Source: Erythroxylum novogranatense
Lineage: Eukaryota > Streptophyta > Magnoliopsida > Malpighiales > Erythroxylaceae
Assembly: GCA_029891385.1 (NCBI GenBank)
Contig: CM057228.1
Coordinates: forward strand, 34,971,023 to 35,035,022
Length of the DNA: 64,000 nt
Direction of reading: 5' to 3'
Shown in pieces: positions 8,712 to 22,050 of this stretch. The notes under the pieces are model-generated. The model was not told the origin of the DNA. It saw only the letters and a program-made list of their open reading frames with translations, and searched no databases. Both the position numbers and the translations under genes were made by a program. Each line of letters opens with the position of its first letter. Position 1 is the first letter of the stretch.

Positions 8712-11700
8712 TGTAACATCCCACCCCCTACTGGAAGGGTAAAATAGTAAATTTAGCATAGGATGAGGTGGATCGGAATGACTTAGGACTGTTCATGCAT
8801 AATAGGATTGGTACACAGTATCATTTGTGCACATGAAATTACTGTACATGCATACATGACATTCCAGGTTTTGTTTTGCCTAAGGCAATTTTATTGTGAT
8901 TAACGTAGCTATTGGGTTTGAAAAATTATTCTGAGTGTGCCATTGAGTGTTTTATATTTTAGGGGATTTTTAGGAATTTTTCTGGAATTTTTCGGAGAAA
9001 ATTCCTGGACCGAAAAAATCGTCAAGTGGCGAACCGGTTGATTTTCGGTAGCGAAAATTGCTATCCAATGGCACTGTAATATTGGGTATATTATTTTGGG
9101 ATTGAAATTAGGGCCATTGGACTAGGATTGGTCAAATTGCATTAGGGTTGAATAAAAAGTTTTTGTCTTTTATCTTTTTTGTCTTTTTCTCAAAAATGCC
9201 AAGTGTCCCCCCCTTCATTTATTATAGTTGTCTTATTCTCTTCATCTATACACGACTCTCCTCCTTGAAATATCTAAAAACTCATTTGGAAAGCTTTATT
9301 CTTCTTTAACCTTGCCATTTCCTTGTTTTGTTGCTCTCCTTCGATGGTTTTCTCCTCCTCCCATACAAGAAGCCTTCTTTGCTTTTTAATTGCTTCTTCT
9401 TTATGCACACCTAAGACCAAGTTAAGCCTTGAGTGGATGATGATGTTGTGGGTGGAAAGTGAGAATTAGAAAGTAGAGAAAGTGGAGAAGTGGTGAAGGT
9501 AGATAGCAAAGAAAGAATTGAAGATTGAAAGCTAATTTGGTAAGTTTTTGTTTTAAGCTTTCATTTATACATTAGATGCATTGATGGGTGTGTATTGGTC
9601 ATGAATCATGGGTTATGATGATCTATTGGCTCAATTCTTGTGTGATTAGGATGCTTATGCATGTGGAATTGGTATTCGAAGTGATAGGATTTAAGTTGAA
9701 GATGAAAGCTGGAAAATGGATTTTTGACTTACTGTACTGTTTTGAGCATAACTCATTGTGTGGTTATGAAAATGAGTCGAGGTTTGTGCCCAATTAAACT
9801 TTGGCTTGTTGGCTACATGTTTTTTTGAAATAGGTTTTGTCTAATTTTAGTCTTAAGAGGGTGAATTTTAGCATGGAAAGTTACTGGTGATTGCTGGAAT
9901 GAACAGTAACCGAACCACATAATCTAGAGTTTTGATGACTTTTCTAGATTAATTGAGAAGGAATTAGGAAAAATGGTCTTCATGAAAGTTGAATCCTATA
10001 TTGTTAGCTTTCCATTTACACTAATTTTGTAATTTTTCGATATGTATATTGGGAGATATCCACTGTTAACTATTGACTGATTTTGGACATGGTGGTGAAA
10101 CCTAGGCTAAGCGTCAGATTTGCGAGCATTCTGATTGGAAGCAATTTTAGCAATTTCTGTGAATTGAATTAGCTTAAGTGATCTTCTGAAGAGTTGTAGA
10201 GGAAACATTTATATTGAAAATGGTATATAGCATGTAATTTTTAGAGATCATATTTGGGAGTTATGAGTTTTCAAATCCTGAACCTGCATAAAGGTGTTAA
10301 CTGCTAATCATGGCAGAAACTTGCATAACAGTTTTGAATTGGTTAGAGATGGAATTGTCTCTTAAGCTCTTCATGAAACTTGAATTATGTGGTTTTATCT
10401 TTCCAATGATATAAGTTAGGGATTTTTTTGACTTGTGTACAGGGATTTATGCTTGATAGAACATTACTGTCCAGATTGGGTGATTTCCGGGGCAGCATCA
10501 TTGATTGAATTGTTTGACCTAGTTAACAATTGAATTTGATTTTGGGTTGTTCATGAAAGTTGTTGAAAATATTGGGATATTTCTGAGCATATTTATTGTG
10601 TAATTTGTGACTAAGGAACTGGAAAGTTACGAATTTTATAATCTGTTGCACTGTTTTGACAAATATTGCACTGTTTTGAGAGGCATTGTGAGGGCAGTAA
10701 TTTTGATTGCATTTTTAACACCTTTAGAGGTGGAATTGGATTTTGTGTCCTTCATGAAACTTGTAGAGCTCTCTTTTCTCTATAAATTAGACACCAAGTT
10801 TGTCCAATTTGGAGTCCGGAGTAGGGAGTTATGCCCTGTGTAAGTTACGATGTCGGAGGACGTTGTTTCAGATCTGCTATTGTATAGCATAAGTCGACTT
10901 GCACCCCATATAAGTCGACTAGTATATACACAGTGGTATAAGTCGACTTGCATCCTCAGACAAGTCGACTAGGATCATATATTTTTCTTCTTTTGCTCAT
11001 AACTTTTCCATCCGACATCCGATTGACCTGATTCTTGAGGCATCGGATTCGTGAGACATTGAATTTCATTTCATAGAAAATTGGGAATTTTCGGACGGAA
11101 AATTGATGTGGGTCCAGGTAATGATTCTTTGATCACTGTTTTTTTTAATTGGGATCTATAGAGGTCCAAATTGAGCGTCGTCAGTGCCATTGAATTTCTA
11201 ATTTTTAAACGGATTTTTCTGATGGAAAAAAATGGGATTAGGGCCGGGAATATCATGAACATGCATTGTGCACCTTCTAAGTGTTACATGTGCATTCTGA
11301 AATAGTTCTGATTGAACAATTGATAATGTTTATATCCGTCACTTTGTTATAGAGTCACACTTGGGCGTCGGTTGCCGACGCATACGAGACTTCCAAATTT
11401 TGGCTCGGAAGTACAGGTGAGTAACCTAGATGGTTCCTCGATTAGTAAGTGTTTATAATTCTGCACTTATAACTCTGTGGAGAATAATGGTGGGATCAGA
11501 ATTGCGATCGTTTATCGCCTCTGGATTAGGACGGAGGTCCGATGAATTGGAAGATCGACATAGAAGTATATCTTTTGTGATTACGTGAACGGCCGGCCTT
11601 TGTGTGACACCGTGATACATAATTTGATTGTATTTATTCTTTGCTAACTAGATTGTGATCACTTGTGATGTCTTGTGATCCACTATGATATCTTGTGATC

Positions 11701-12574
11701 TGCTTGCTACATCATCTTGCATTTCGACACCTCTCTTCGGGCGGTCGTTTTATCTTGACAGTTAAATTGGGCATATGCATTGCATACATCAATGCATAAA
11801 CCGATAATAATGATAGTTGTGACTGAGTCGCCATCGTTATTCTTGAACCGAGCCTCGTGCTCGAGGGGAGTTAGTGCATACCAGAGGGCTCTCCTACTCC
11901 TGAGACGCGTCTCTTGAATCGATCACCATTAAGCGCTTCGGTCACAACACCGTAATAAACTAGAAAAGAGTCACATGTGTATTGCATACAAATGTGATAA
12001 GCGGTTCTGAAATTGCATGAGTTTTGTAAATTGTTATAAGATAATCTTGAAAGTATCATTGATGGCTCGTGAATTGCTTGCGATATGCATGAATTGGGTG
12101 GACCATCGATGATGGTTCCTCACTGAGTTCGCAAAATTCACCCAAAATTTGTATCTATTTTTCGGGTCTTAAAGAATACCCCGGTTGACACGGGAGTATG
12201 TCTACTATAGACAAGTGAAGGATAGAGGTCGGGATCGATTCAGGTATGCGCATTAGTGTGGCATAATTGTATTCTGAACTTTCTGTCAAGGATGCTTGTA
12301 TCTGTAATGAGCCCAATTTAGTTATGGCTCTTTGTACATTAAACGATTGTAACTTATTCTGAATGACCGTAATAACTGAAAATGTTTACTGCTGAAATTG
12401 AAGCTGTATTTACGATTGTGGGCTCAGTTATTCTTGTCTTTTTCGCTGAATGAAAAATAAAACAAACAATTGTATACTAAGTTTTGACCGACCGATGTAG
12501 ATCGTCACCCTCATGAGGCACGAACTCGGATATTGCCAACGATATCGGGTTGGTCACGCGAGATGAATGTTACA
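8712..12574 (+). mobile_element. 5' LTR of element B (3,863 bp, LARD-like)
   Basis: The LTR starts TGTAACATCCCACCCCC and ends GATGAATGTTACA. It is repeated in direct orientation at 16,140-20,002, which is also 3,863 bp. The first 2.6 kb of the two copies differ mainly by scattered substitutions. The last 1.2 kb differs more and in an odd patterned way (see findings). Between about 9,970 and 10,840 the LTR is built of degenerate 180-215-bp units marked by TTCATGAAASTTG. A GTCGAC array lies at 10,891-10,970. ORFs such as 9,588-9,797 recur in both LTRs but have no recognisable domain. Confidence 0.92.
10891..10970. repeat. AAGTCGACTT palindrome array in LTR B (also at 18307-18390)
   Basis: Four copies of AAGTCGACT(T/A) are spaced 19-29 bp. 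All four are kept intact in the other LTR at 18,307-18,390. This LTR-specific array resembles the GTCGCGACG arrays of LTRs A and D in being short, palindromic and rich in CpG. Confidence 0.85.
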
Positions 12575-12580
12575 TTTAGG

Positions 12581-12594
12581 TGGTTTCAGAGGCC
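12581..12594 (+). other. Degenerate primer-binding site of element B
   Basis: TGGTTTCAGAGGCC follows the LTR end by six bases. It differs at two positions from the initiator tRNA-Met site TGGTATCAGAGC seen in element A, so the priming site has probably decayed since insertion. Confidence 0.7.
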
Positions 12595-15500
12595 GACAAT
12601 ACGAATGTATCGGGCACGATCTGAAACATAGATTCAGTTGCATGCATTTGAGTCGTGTTGTTGCAGACCATAATGGCGATCCCGATCGAGTCGCACTAGT
12701 AGGAATCCTACGTGTGCATCGTGTTAAGTGACTAAGTGAAAAAAAAAGTGAGACCGTATTGTAATGTGAGCCCATGAATGTGTATGGGCAATGAGGAATG
12801 GGAAAAGGAAACATCGATAATGAGAATTATAATGTCTTGTGGTTAGAATGACTATGTTGGCTAGGCGATTAAGGAAAGAATTGATATCAAACCGAGTCCC
12901 ACGATTAATGTGGCAATATTACAATGACGAAAAGCGAATATGTCTAGAACTTGGAGGTCCTTTGGAGATATGAGAAGCATCTTGGTTATAGTAGGACTAA
13001 GTGAGATGAAAAGTCCGGGATGATTAGGGAATTAGAGTTACATTTGTAGATGTGATGAAATGGGAAACATTGGGCCGAGTAAAAGCGTAGATGGTCCGAT
13101 AAGCCATATATTAATTCATCGATTTGTGTTCGATATCGAGATATCATAGGTAGATGATGATAGCGAGATTGTAATAAGGTCAATATTGTATCAGTAACGA
13201 TCTACCTAGAACTGAAAGAAACTGAAAGAGCAAAGTGCCTAGTAGGGTAAGAAAAAGTAGAAATGGTGAGATAAAAGTGTACAGATAAACTGAAATGAAC
13301 TCGTGAAACGGGTATGATTATGAGCGCATAAGCTTGAGAATGAAATGGTTATGCGAATATGGTGCTAAGAGTTTGGAAATCAGTATAATAAGATCGTAAG
13401 GGAAAAAGACAGACTGAAAATTTTCTACTGATTGGGTATCGGGAATTCAGGATTGGTTGAAAAGATGTATATGGACACAGAAATGGTAAATCGATGGGTA
13501 AATAGATAGTGATACAGTGGAGTATCTATGATTTTTTTGTGGTTGGGGACATATCCCCGAATGTACTATCAATGTGAATACCTTATCGTGGATTGTTTGA
13601 GGAAAATAAAGAGAGACGTAGCAATAATGCGATGACATTGTATAAGGCAAGTGGATATGACCTTAAAAGGTCAAGTTGACACATGAATGATATGGGAATG
13701 AAACTAGGGAAATAAAAATATATATATTATGGCATCAGTCCTCTATTTGAGGATTAGCATAAACGGAAAGGAGTTTTATGGAAGTCTGAATTGTATAGGT
13801 TACTAATTGGCTTCCGGATAAGATGAAATAAGTTCTGGTGAGGTGTAGATTACGGAATAAGTGTTAAAGAAAGTGTTTATGTGGTCGTCACATGGAACAT
13901 TAGTCTGAGGACTGCTACGATCTTTAAATTATGGCATAAAATTGTTCGATTGAAATAGTGCGTATAGTTGAGAATGATTGAAAAGTAATTAGGACACTAA
14001 TTGGTGATGAGACTTTCGTGAGCAGATATAATGATGGTAGCAAGACTAATGGTCAAGCGAAAAGAAATGCAGACGAAATCAAAAGTGAAATTGAGTCATA
14101 TCTCAAGAGGAGATTTAGACATAACAAGTGAAATATACGACTGAGGTTATCTGTATTGTGTGTATGGAAATGTAAAGTATCCAACTACGTAAGTGGAATT
14201 TTAATTTGAGGTGATTCTATTGCAATGTGAAGTGAATAGATCTCCATATGTGATGCAAAACTGTTGAGAAATCTTGATTTGAAACTAAGAAGAAAATAGT
14301 CTCAAATTGCGAAGTGAAATACTCAAATAAAGTGGAATTTATGGAAGTCCAAGTACGGATGACTAGGTATTGGCATATGTTGGTGTGAATGACAGGAAAT
14401 AAATTGAAAAGAGAAAAAGAGTAGAGACAAGAAGTCCTAAAGGGAAACTGACAATAACGTGATGTAGTGTTACCTTCATAAAGGGATTGCAAATACACTA
14501 CTTTTGGACTCAATGAAAAAGTTGAATGATGTATGGTAAAGTCAACAAGACCCTAATAGGGAATTATGTGAGGTAAGCAAATGGTAGTGACTATGTTTAT
14601 AGACGAAATGTGTTTAAAAGTGTTGAACAGTGAAAAGTAAAAAGAACTATATGAATAATCGAGGAATTTGATACTGAAGATGAGCATGCCCTTGGAGAGT
14701 GGGCAGTGTGTGATGAACTGAGACAATATGTTAAAATGGTATAAGATAAATTGAACTGACTTTGATAAATGGTATTGGAGACTTTATATTCCTATAAGGA
14801 TACATTGTGTTAATTCGAGGAAAATGATGGGCATAAATGACTACTATACCGACAATTCTGAAATGAACAGACAATTCTGCCGACTAAACTCAAATAGTGA
14901 ACAGATAATGCTGCAATGAACAGATCAATTACAGATATTGGGATTTCCAAAGAATGTTAAGTAGATTATGGGTAATTGTGAAGTGTTACTAGAAAATTGA
15001 AGTTGTAGATCTAGTGATACTGGATAAAGGTAAGAAAGGTTAAGAGTGCAGGAGTTAAAGTAGTGAGTCCTATGATGAGTCTGAATATGCGAGTGAAATC
15101 GGAAAAACAATATTGCATGCTTCAAAGAAGAAGTACGTGTACCCGACAAAAAGTGCTAGAACAAGAAAGTGAACAGTTGAAGCTAGACATTCTAGTAAGT
15201 ATATGTGAAAGTGAAATTGAATAACTATGGGTATAGAACGAAGTGGTTATAGATTCAAGTGCATAGAGGTTTGAATGTTCAATAGGAAAAATGCTTAAGT
15301 ATTTGGACTATAGAGGATTATAACTTCATGATATAGTTTGACTGAATGATTATAGAACTAATGGTGAGCACAAGATGGAATTGTACACCCTTGTATTACA
15401 CAGAAGAAAAAAATGCCTAACAAGAGACAAAGACCAACAGTGAGTCGAGATGCTTGTGATGAGTGAAACAAAAGAAAGGGCTTAGGAAAACTGCATGGGA

Positions 15501-16125
15501 TAGCTGGAGTGGATCAGGATCGGACTAATGAAAAAGAATTAAATACATATAGAACAGTGACATGTCAAAAGAACACTGAATCTGGACTAAGAGTTAATGT
15601 AATATGAGGGGTAAATGCGTTAGGTGGATTACCACCGGTTATAGTGAAAAATAGAGATAAGTGTCACTGTGTCGATACCAAAGAAAAGGGAAGTGTCGTA
15701 GACGAGAGAACCTATTTTATTGTAAGTATCATAGTGACAAAGTGTACGCAGAATTGGCAAAAAGGGTATCAAGGAAGTTATTAGAATAAGTCTGTATATT
15801 GAGAAAAAGGTATTGAATGATAACAGGTTCGGAAATAGTGATTTAAGTCATAGCATTGGAACTAAAAGTAGTGGCTACTCTGAAAATGGATAGTGAGATA
15901 GTTAAGATAGTGCGATCGCCAACTGACAGCCTTGTTGAGTCCGTCTACTGTGATGAGTAATAATGAGTTAGCCAAATAAGTGACTGAACAACTGACTGAG
16001 TGTGGTTACTGTGACCTTTCGGAAAATGAATTATTGAGTGGAAAAAGTGTATGGGACATGTAGGGTCATTTGATAACGGTCATAGTGAACCGTTGACTGA
16101 GAATTTCGAGGACGAAATTTTTTAT
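12595..16125 (+). mobile_element. Non-coding interior of element B
   Basis: About 3.5 kb between the two LTRs. The longest ORF on either strand is under 100 codons (14,217-14,513, minus, no recognisable domain). Large LTRs plus about 3.5 kb of non-coding interior match the LARD class, which must be mobilised by proteins from an autonomous relative. Two anchors remain: a post-primer block shared with element A, and a terminal GAATTTCGAGGACGAAATTT before the polypurine tract, typical of chromoviruses with TGTAACATCCC-type LTRs. Extreme decay of a once coding interior is the alternative. Confidence 0.75.
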
Positions 16126-16138
16126 AAGGAGGGGGGAA
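16126..16138 (+). other. Polypurine tract of element B
   Basis: AAGGAGGGGGGAA immediately precedes the 3' LTR start (TGTAACATCCC at 16,140). It is better preserved than the primer-binding site. Confidence 0.88.
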
Positions 16139-16139
16139 T

Positions 16140-19100
16140 TGTAACATCCCACCCCCTACTGGAAGGGTAAAATAGTAAATTTGGCATAGGATGAGATGGA
16201 TCAGAATGACTTAGGACTGTTCATGCATAATAGGATTGGTACACAATATCATTTGTGCACATAAAATTACTGTACATGCATACATGACATTCCCGGTTTT
16301 TTTTGCCTAAGGCAATTTTATTGTGATTAACGTAGCTATTGGGTTTGAAAAATTATTCTGAGTGCGCCATTGAGTGTTTTATATTTTAAGAAATTTTTAG
16401 GAATTTTTCTGGAACTTTCCGGAGAAAATTCCTGGACCAGAAAAATCGCCAAGTGGCGAATCGGTTGATTTTCGGTAGCGAAAATTGCTATCCAATGGCA
16501 CTGTAATATTGGGTATATTATTTTGGGATTGAAATTAGGGCCATTGGACTAGAATGGGTCAAATTGCATTAGGGTTGAATAAAAGTTTTGTCTTTTATCT
16601 TTTTGTCTTTTCTCAAAATGCCAAGTGTCCCCCCTTCATTTATTATACTTGTCTTATTCTCTTCATCTATACGACTCTCCTCCTTGAAATATCTAAAACT
16701 CATTTGGAAGCTTTATTCTTCTTTAACCTTGCCATTTCCTTGTTTTGTTGCACTCCTTCGATGGTTTTCTCCTCCTCCCATACAAGAAGCCTTCTTTGCT
16801 TTTTAATTGCTTCTTCTTTATGCACACCCAACACCAAGTTAAGCCTTGAGTGGATGATGATGTTGTGGGTGGAAAGTGAGAATTAGAAAGTAGAGAAAGT
16901 GGAGAAGTGGTGAAGGTAGATAGCAAAGAAAGAATTGAAGATTGAAAGCTAATTTGGTAAGTTTTTGTTTTAAGCTTTCATTTATACATTAGATGCATTG
17001 ATGGATGTGTATTGGTCATTAATCATGGGTTATGATGATCTATTGGCTCAATTCTTGTGTGATTAGGATGCTTATGCATGTGGAATTGGTATTAGAAGTG
17101 ATAGGATTTAAGTTGAAGATGAAAGCTAGAAAATGGATTTTTGACCTACTGTACTGTTTTGAGCATAACTCATTGTGTGGTTATGAAAATGAGTCAAGGT
17201 TTATGCCCAATTAAACTTTGGCTTGTTGGATACATTTTTGTGTGAAATAGGTGTTGTGTAATTTTAGTCTTAAGAGGGTGAATTTTAGCATGGAAAGTTA
17301 CTAGTGATGGCTGGAATGAACAGTAACCGAATCACATAACCTAGAGTTTTGATAATTTTTCTAGATTAATTGAGAAGGAATTAGGGAAAATGGTCTTCAT
17401 GAAAGTTGACGCCTATATTGTTAGCTTTCCATTGCCACTGATTTTGCAATTTTTCGATATGTATATTGGGAGATATCCACTGTTAACTATTGACTGATTT
17501 TGGACATGGTGGTGAAACCTAGCCTAAGCGTCAGATTTGCGAGCATTCTGATTGGAAGAAATTTTAGCAATTTCTGTGAATTGAATTAGCTTGAGTGATC
17601 TTCTGAATAGTTGTAGAGGAAACATTTATCTTGAAAACTGTATATATCATGTAATGTTTTGAGATCAGATTTGGGAGTTATGTGTTTTCAAAACCTGAAC
17701 CTGCATAAAGGTGTTAACTGCTGATCATGGCAGAAACTTGCATAACAGTTTTGAATTGGTTAGAGATGGAATTGGCTCTTAAGCTCTTCATGAAAATTGA
17801 AGTATGTGGGTTTATCTTTCCAATGATATAAGGTAGTGATTTTTTTGACTTGTGTATAGGGAGTTATGCTTGATAGAACATTACTGTCCAGATTGGGTGA
17901 TTTCTGGGGCAGCATCATTGATTGAATTGTTTGACCTAGTTAAAAACTGAATTTGATTTTGGGTTGTTCATGAAAGTTGTTGATAACATTGTGATATTTC
18001 TGAGCAGATTTATTGTGTAATTTTTGACTAAGGAATTGGAAAGTTACGGATTTTATAAGCTGTTTCACTGTTTTGACAAATGTTGCACTGTTTTGAGAGG
18101 CATTGTGAGGGCAGTAACTTTGATTGCATTTTTGACACCCTTAGAGGTGGAATTGGCTTTTGTGTCCTTCATGAAACTTGTAGAGCTCTCTTTTCTCTAT
18201 AAAATAAACACTAAGTTTGTCCAATTTAGAGTCCGGAGTAGGGAGTTATGCCCTGTGTAAGTTGGGATGTCGGAGGACGTTGTTTCAGATCTGCTATTGT
18301 ATAGCATAAGTCGACTTGCACCCCATATAAGTCGACTAGTACATACACAGTGGTATAAGTCGACTTGTATCCTCAGACAAGTCGACTAGGATCATATATT
18401 TTTCTTCTTTTGCTCATAACTTTTCTGTCTGACATTCGATTGACCTGATTCTTGAGGCATCGGATTCGTGAGACATTGAATTTCATTTCATGAAAAATTG
18501 GGAATTTTCAGACGGAAAATTGAAGTGGGTCCAGGTAATGATTCTTTGAACACTGTTTTATTTAATTGGGGATCTATAGAGGTCCAAATTGAGCGCCGTC
18601 AGCGCCATTGAATTTCTAATTTTTAAACGGAATTTTTTGATGGAAAAAAATGGGATTAGGGCCGGGAATATCATGAACATGCATTGTGCACCTTCTAAGT
18701 GTTACATGTGCATTCTGAAATAGTTCTGATTGAACAATTGATAATGTTTATATACTGTCACTGTTATAGAGTCACACTTGGAGCGTCGGTCCATTGACGT
18801 CACTGAGACTTCCAGATTTTGGCTCGAATGCAGTGAGTAACTAGATGGTTCTCGATTAGTAAGTGTTTATAATTACGCACTTATAACTCGTGGAGAATAA
18901 TGGTGGGATCGGAATTGCGATCGTTCACTGCCTCTGGATTCCGAACGGAGGGTCCGATGAATTGGAAGATCTGACATAGAAGTATATCTGTTTGTGATTA
19001 CGTGAATCGATCGACACCTTGTGACACCTTGTGATACATAATTTGATTGTCTGAATTCTATCGCTAATCGATTGTGATCACTTGTGATGTACTGTGATCC

Positions 19101-20002
19101 ACTATGATATACTGTGATCTGCTTGCTACACTATACTGCATTTCGACGCCTCTACTGGGACAGACTATTTTATACTGACAGTTAAATTGGGCATATGCAT
19201 TGCATACATCAATGCATAAACTGATAATAATGATAGTTGTGACCTGAGTCGCCACTGTTACTGAACCGAGCCTCGTGCTCGAGGGGAGTTAGTGCATACC
19301 CAGAGGGCTCTCCTACTCCCTAGACGCGTCTACTGAATACTGATCACTGTTAAGCGCTCGGTCACAACACTGTAATAAACTGGAAAAGAGTCACATGTGC
19401 ATTACATACAATTATGATAACTGATTTACGAAATTGCATGAGTCTTGTAAATTGTTATAAGATAATATTGAAAGTATCATTGACTGAAACTGTGAATTGC
19501 TTGCGATATGCATGAATTGGGTGGACTATCGATGATGGTTCCTCACTGAGTTTGCAAAACTCACCCAAAATTTGCATCTATTTTTCAGGTCTTGAAGAAT
19601 ACCCCGGTTGACACGGGAGTATGTCTACTATAGACAAGTGAAGGATAGAGGTCGGGATCAGTTCGTGTCTGCATTAGTGTGGCATAATTGTATTCTGAAC
19701 TTTCTGTCAAGGATGCTTGTATCTGTAATGAGCCCAATTTAGTTATGGCTCTTTGTACATTAAACGATTGTAACTTATTGCTGAATGATTGTAATAACGA
19801 AAATGTTTATCGCTGAAACCTCAAACTGTATTTCGATTGTGGGCTCAAATTATTACTGTCTTTTCCGCGCGAATGAAAAATAAAAACAAACAATTGTATA
19901 CTGAGTTTTGACCGACTGATGTAGTACGTCACCCTCGCGGGACACGGACTCGGATATTGTCAACGATATCGGGTTCGGGTCACGCGGGAGTGGGGTGTTA
20001 CA
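16140..20002 (+). mobile_element. 3' LTR of element B
   Basis: Direct repeat of 8,712-12,574, starting TGTAACATCCCACCCCC and ending GGGGTGTTACA before TACAT. It keeps the terminal CA and the GTCGAC array. Compared with the 5' LTR it has many small replacements after about 18,750, including repeated TCTTG to TACTG changes. ORFs at 16,554-16,886, 17,032-17,214 and 18,024-18,260 are LTR reading frames without domains. Confidence 0.92.
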
Positions 20003-20007
20003 TACAT

Positions 20008-21673
20008 TCTCCGTCACTAAATGTTTTTTCGGTGCATTCCTACTAGGATATATAGCTTAACTTATCATTGGTGTTTTCTCTAAAAATTTCTTTGCTCAAT
20101 CATCTTTATCGGTATACATGCCTCTCATTTCGATCATAAAGCATCATTTTACAGTTCAAACTCGAAATTCATACTTGTTTTCAATTCCTCAATAAGATTC
20201 ACAATTTATGAATCCTCAACTTGGCTTTGTAAATCCTTTCATGTGAAACTGATCTTCAATTCCATAGCAATTAGTACTTTGATTTGCCCAAAAATTCAAC
20301 TTCACATTCTATGCTCCTTTTTGCATTGGAACTGATAACCTCAATACCTAAATTCATGCTTCCCTGCTATTGGGATTTCTGCTTAATGTATCAGATACGA
20401 CACTAACTTTACTAGAAAATATTCATTTGTACTATCATAATCTTTGAGTAATTCTATCCATTGTCTCAGTCTCGTGTTCAAATCTCTCAACTCAATAATT
20501 ACCTCAAACTTTAATGATCTTTATATTTATAAATATCCAAGATGTTTCTATACATATAATGTCTCCAACTTTCAGGCAACCACTATTGCAACGAGTTTCA
20601 ATTTATACATCAAATAATCATCTCATGAGGCTTAATTGTCTCCATGCATATAAAATCACTTTATCATGCTGCATTGGATTTTATCCTAATCTCTTATACA
20701 ACATCATTGTATACTATAAAGTCCCTAAATCTAGACAATATAGTTAATATCAGAGTTATAATTCCTCAAAATTCTCTTTACTTTCATTACTCATACGATT
20801 TACACATTTTTCCTTAAGTATTCAAACTACTCTTCTCAACTTTTCGAATGCATTTAATATATCATCAAACTTTGCTTGGATCACTTTAATCTTCAGTACC
20901 ATAGTATTATCGGGGAATTGTTAACTCCAACAGATATAACCAAAAACTCCTTGTGTCCGTGATTGGTTCTCGTAATTCTTTAAATAACTAATTCCTCGAT
21001 GAGGTAACATTGTCTCACATTATTTTCAATTTTTCCAATTGACTTATCTTTCTTAAATGAATTTCTTCATTCTTTATATTTCCTCATATTTCACATTGTA
21101 CAAAATACATATATTCTTAGTAGCATATTCTACCTCTTACGCCTGAGTCTCTGTCAGGAATAGGACTCCAATATTTACTTCTGATTCATTAATAGTCATT
21201 CATTCCTCGAAATGAAACATTTAATTCACGCGATATGATTCGATAAAACATCTTTATTTCAAAAAGACTTCTTACCTCAATCATCTACACTAGTTCCATA
21301 ATCTTTATTAATCAACTGTTATCATCATCAATGTTGTTTCAGCCATTCTTAACACCTCAATACGATCAACTTCAACTATTCATGATATTTCAACAATTTC
21401 AATTTCTATCACACTTTGCCTGATCAAGATATCCTTTATAATAAAACTCAATGAAATAAGAGGCATAATTGTTTACTCTTATACTTTGGTATGTATCATC
21501 ATGATCACTACACCTTATACACAAAAGTAATTTCAGCAGGCCACCAATTTATATCTCATGCTAACGATACGCCCATCGCAATTGATTTTGAACTGCCTAT
21601 GAATATTCTATGACTATTCAAAATTACGCCTCCATAATGATTATCTTTTCAACATAATCACCTATACCATACT
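20008..21673 (-). pseudogene. Decayed pol interior of element O with RNase H-end remnant
   Basis: On the minus strand 20,460-20,376 reads WIELLKDYDS and, after a frameshift, VSVVSDTLSRNP. This matches the end of the gypsy RNase H domain (a W-E-L-KDYD motif, then V-x-D-x-LSR). The adjacent minus-strand DNA near 20,170-20,240 is homologous to element A at 6,690-6,760. The remainder has stops in all frames. The whole interior of O adds up to only about 3.2 kb, so much has been deleted. Confidence 0.65.
21669..21673. repeat. Target-site duplication ATACT of solo LTR C (left; right copy 26418-26422)
   Basis: ATACT immediately precedes TGTTGGGACCCG at 21,674 and recurs at 26,418-26,422 after GGGGTCCAAAA. 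Confidence 0.82.
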
Positions 21674-21699
21674 TGTTGGGACCCGATCTCAACCGAAAA

Positions 21700-22050
21700 A
21701 CGGAGAACGAAAATCGAAAAACAAAAGAATATGAAGCAGAAATCATAAGGTGAAAGTAACGAATACGAATCGAAAACGAGTCGAATACGAATGTAATCGG
21801 AAATTCGAATCGAATCAAAAGCGGAAACATAAACATATCGGAAGCGAATCGAAATCGGAATAATCGAATAACAGAAATGCGAAACAAATACGGAGCGAAG
21901 TCAAAGCATACAAATGGAGCAAAAATAACTCGGTATGAAAAGCAGAAACCATATCGAAGGCGAAATCGAAATCAGAAAGCAAAAACGAATACGAATGACG
22001 TCAGAATCGAAAGCGAATCGAATACAAATCGAATCAAAAGCGGTACAAAT
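21700..22050. repeat. Degenerate CGAATCGAAA-type low-complexity tract
   Basis: About 350 bp dominated by short words such as ACGAATCGAAA, GAATCGAAT and GCGAAATCGAAA without a fixed period. It lies at one end of solo LTR C and gives spurious ORFs on both strands (21,624-21,887 and 21,877-22,107). Confidence 0.7.

Noticed and set aside
10607..10843. 78-codon ORF conserved at 18,024-18,260
   Set aside because: Conservation is explained by the two LTRs being copies of each other; substitutions show no coding bias by eye and no domain is recognisable.
16554..16886. 110-codon ORF with hydrophobic stretches
   Set aside because: It lies in the 3' LTR of element B, and the equivalent region of the 5' LTR is frameshifted; no domain is recognisable.
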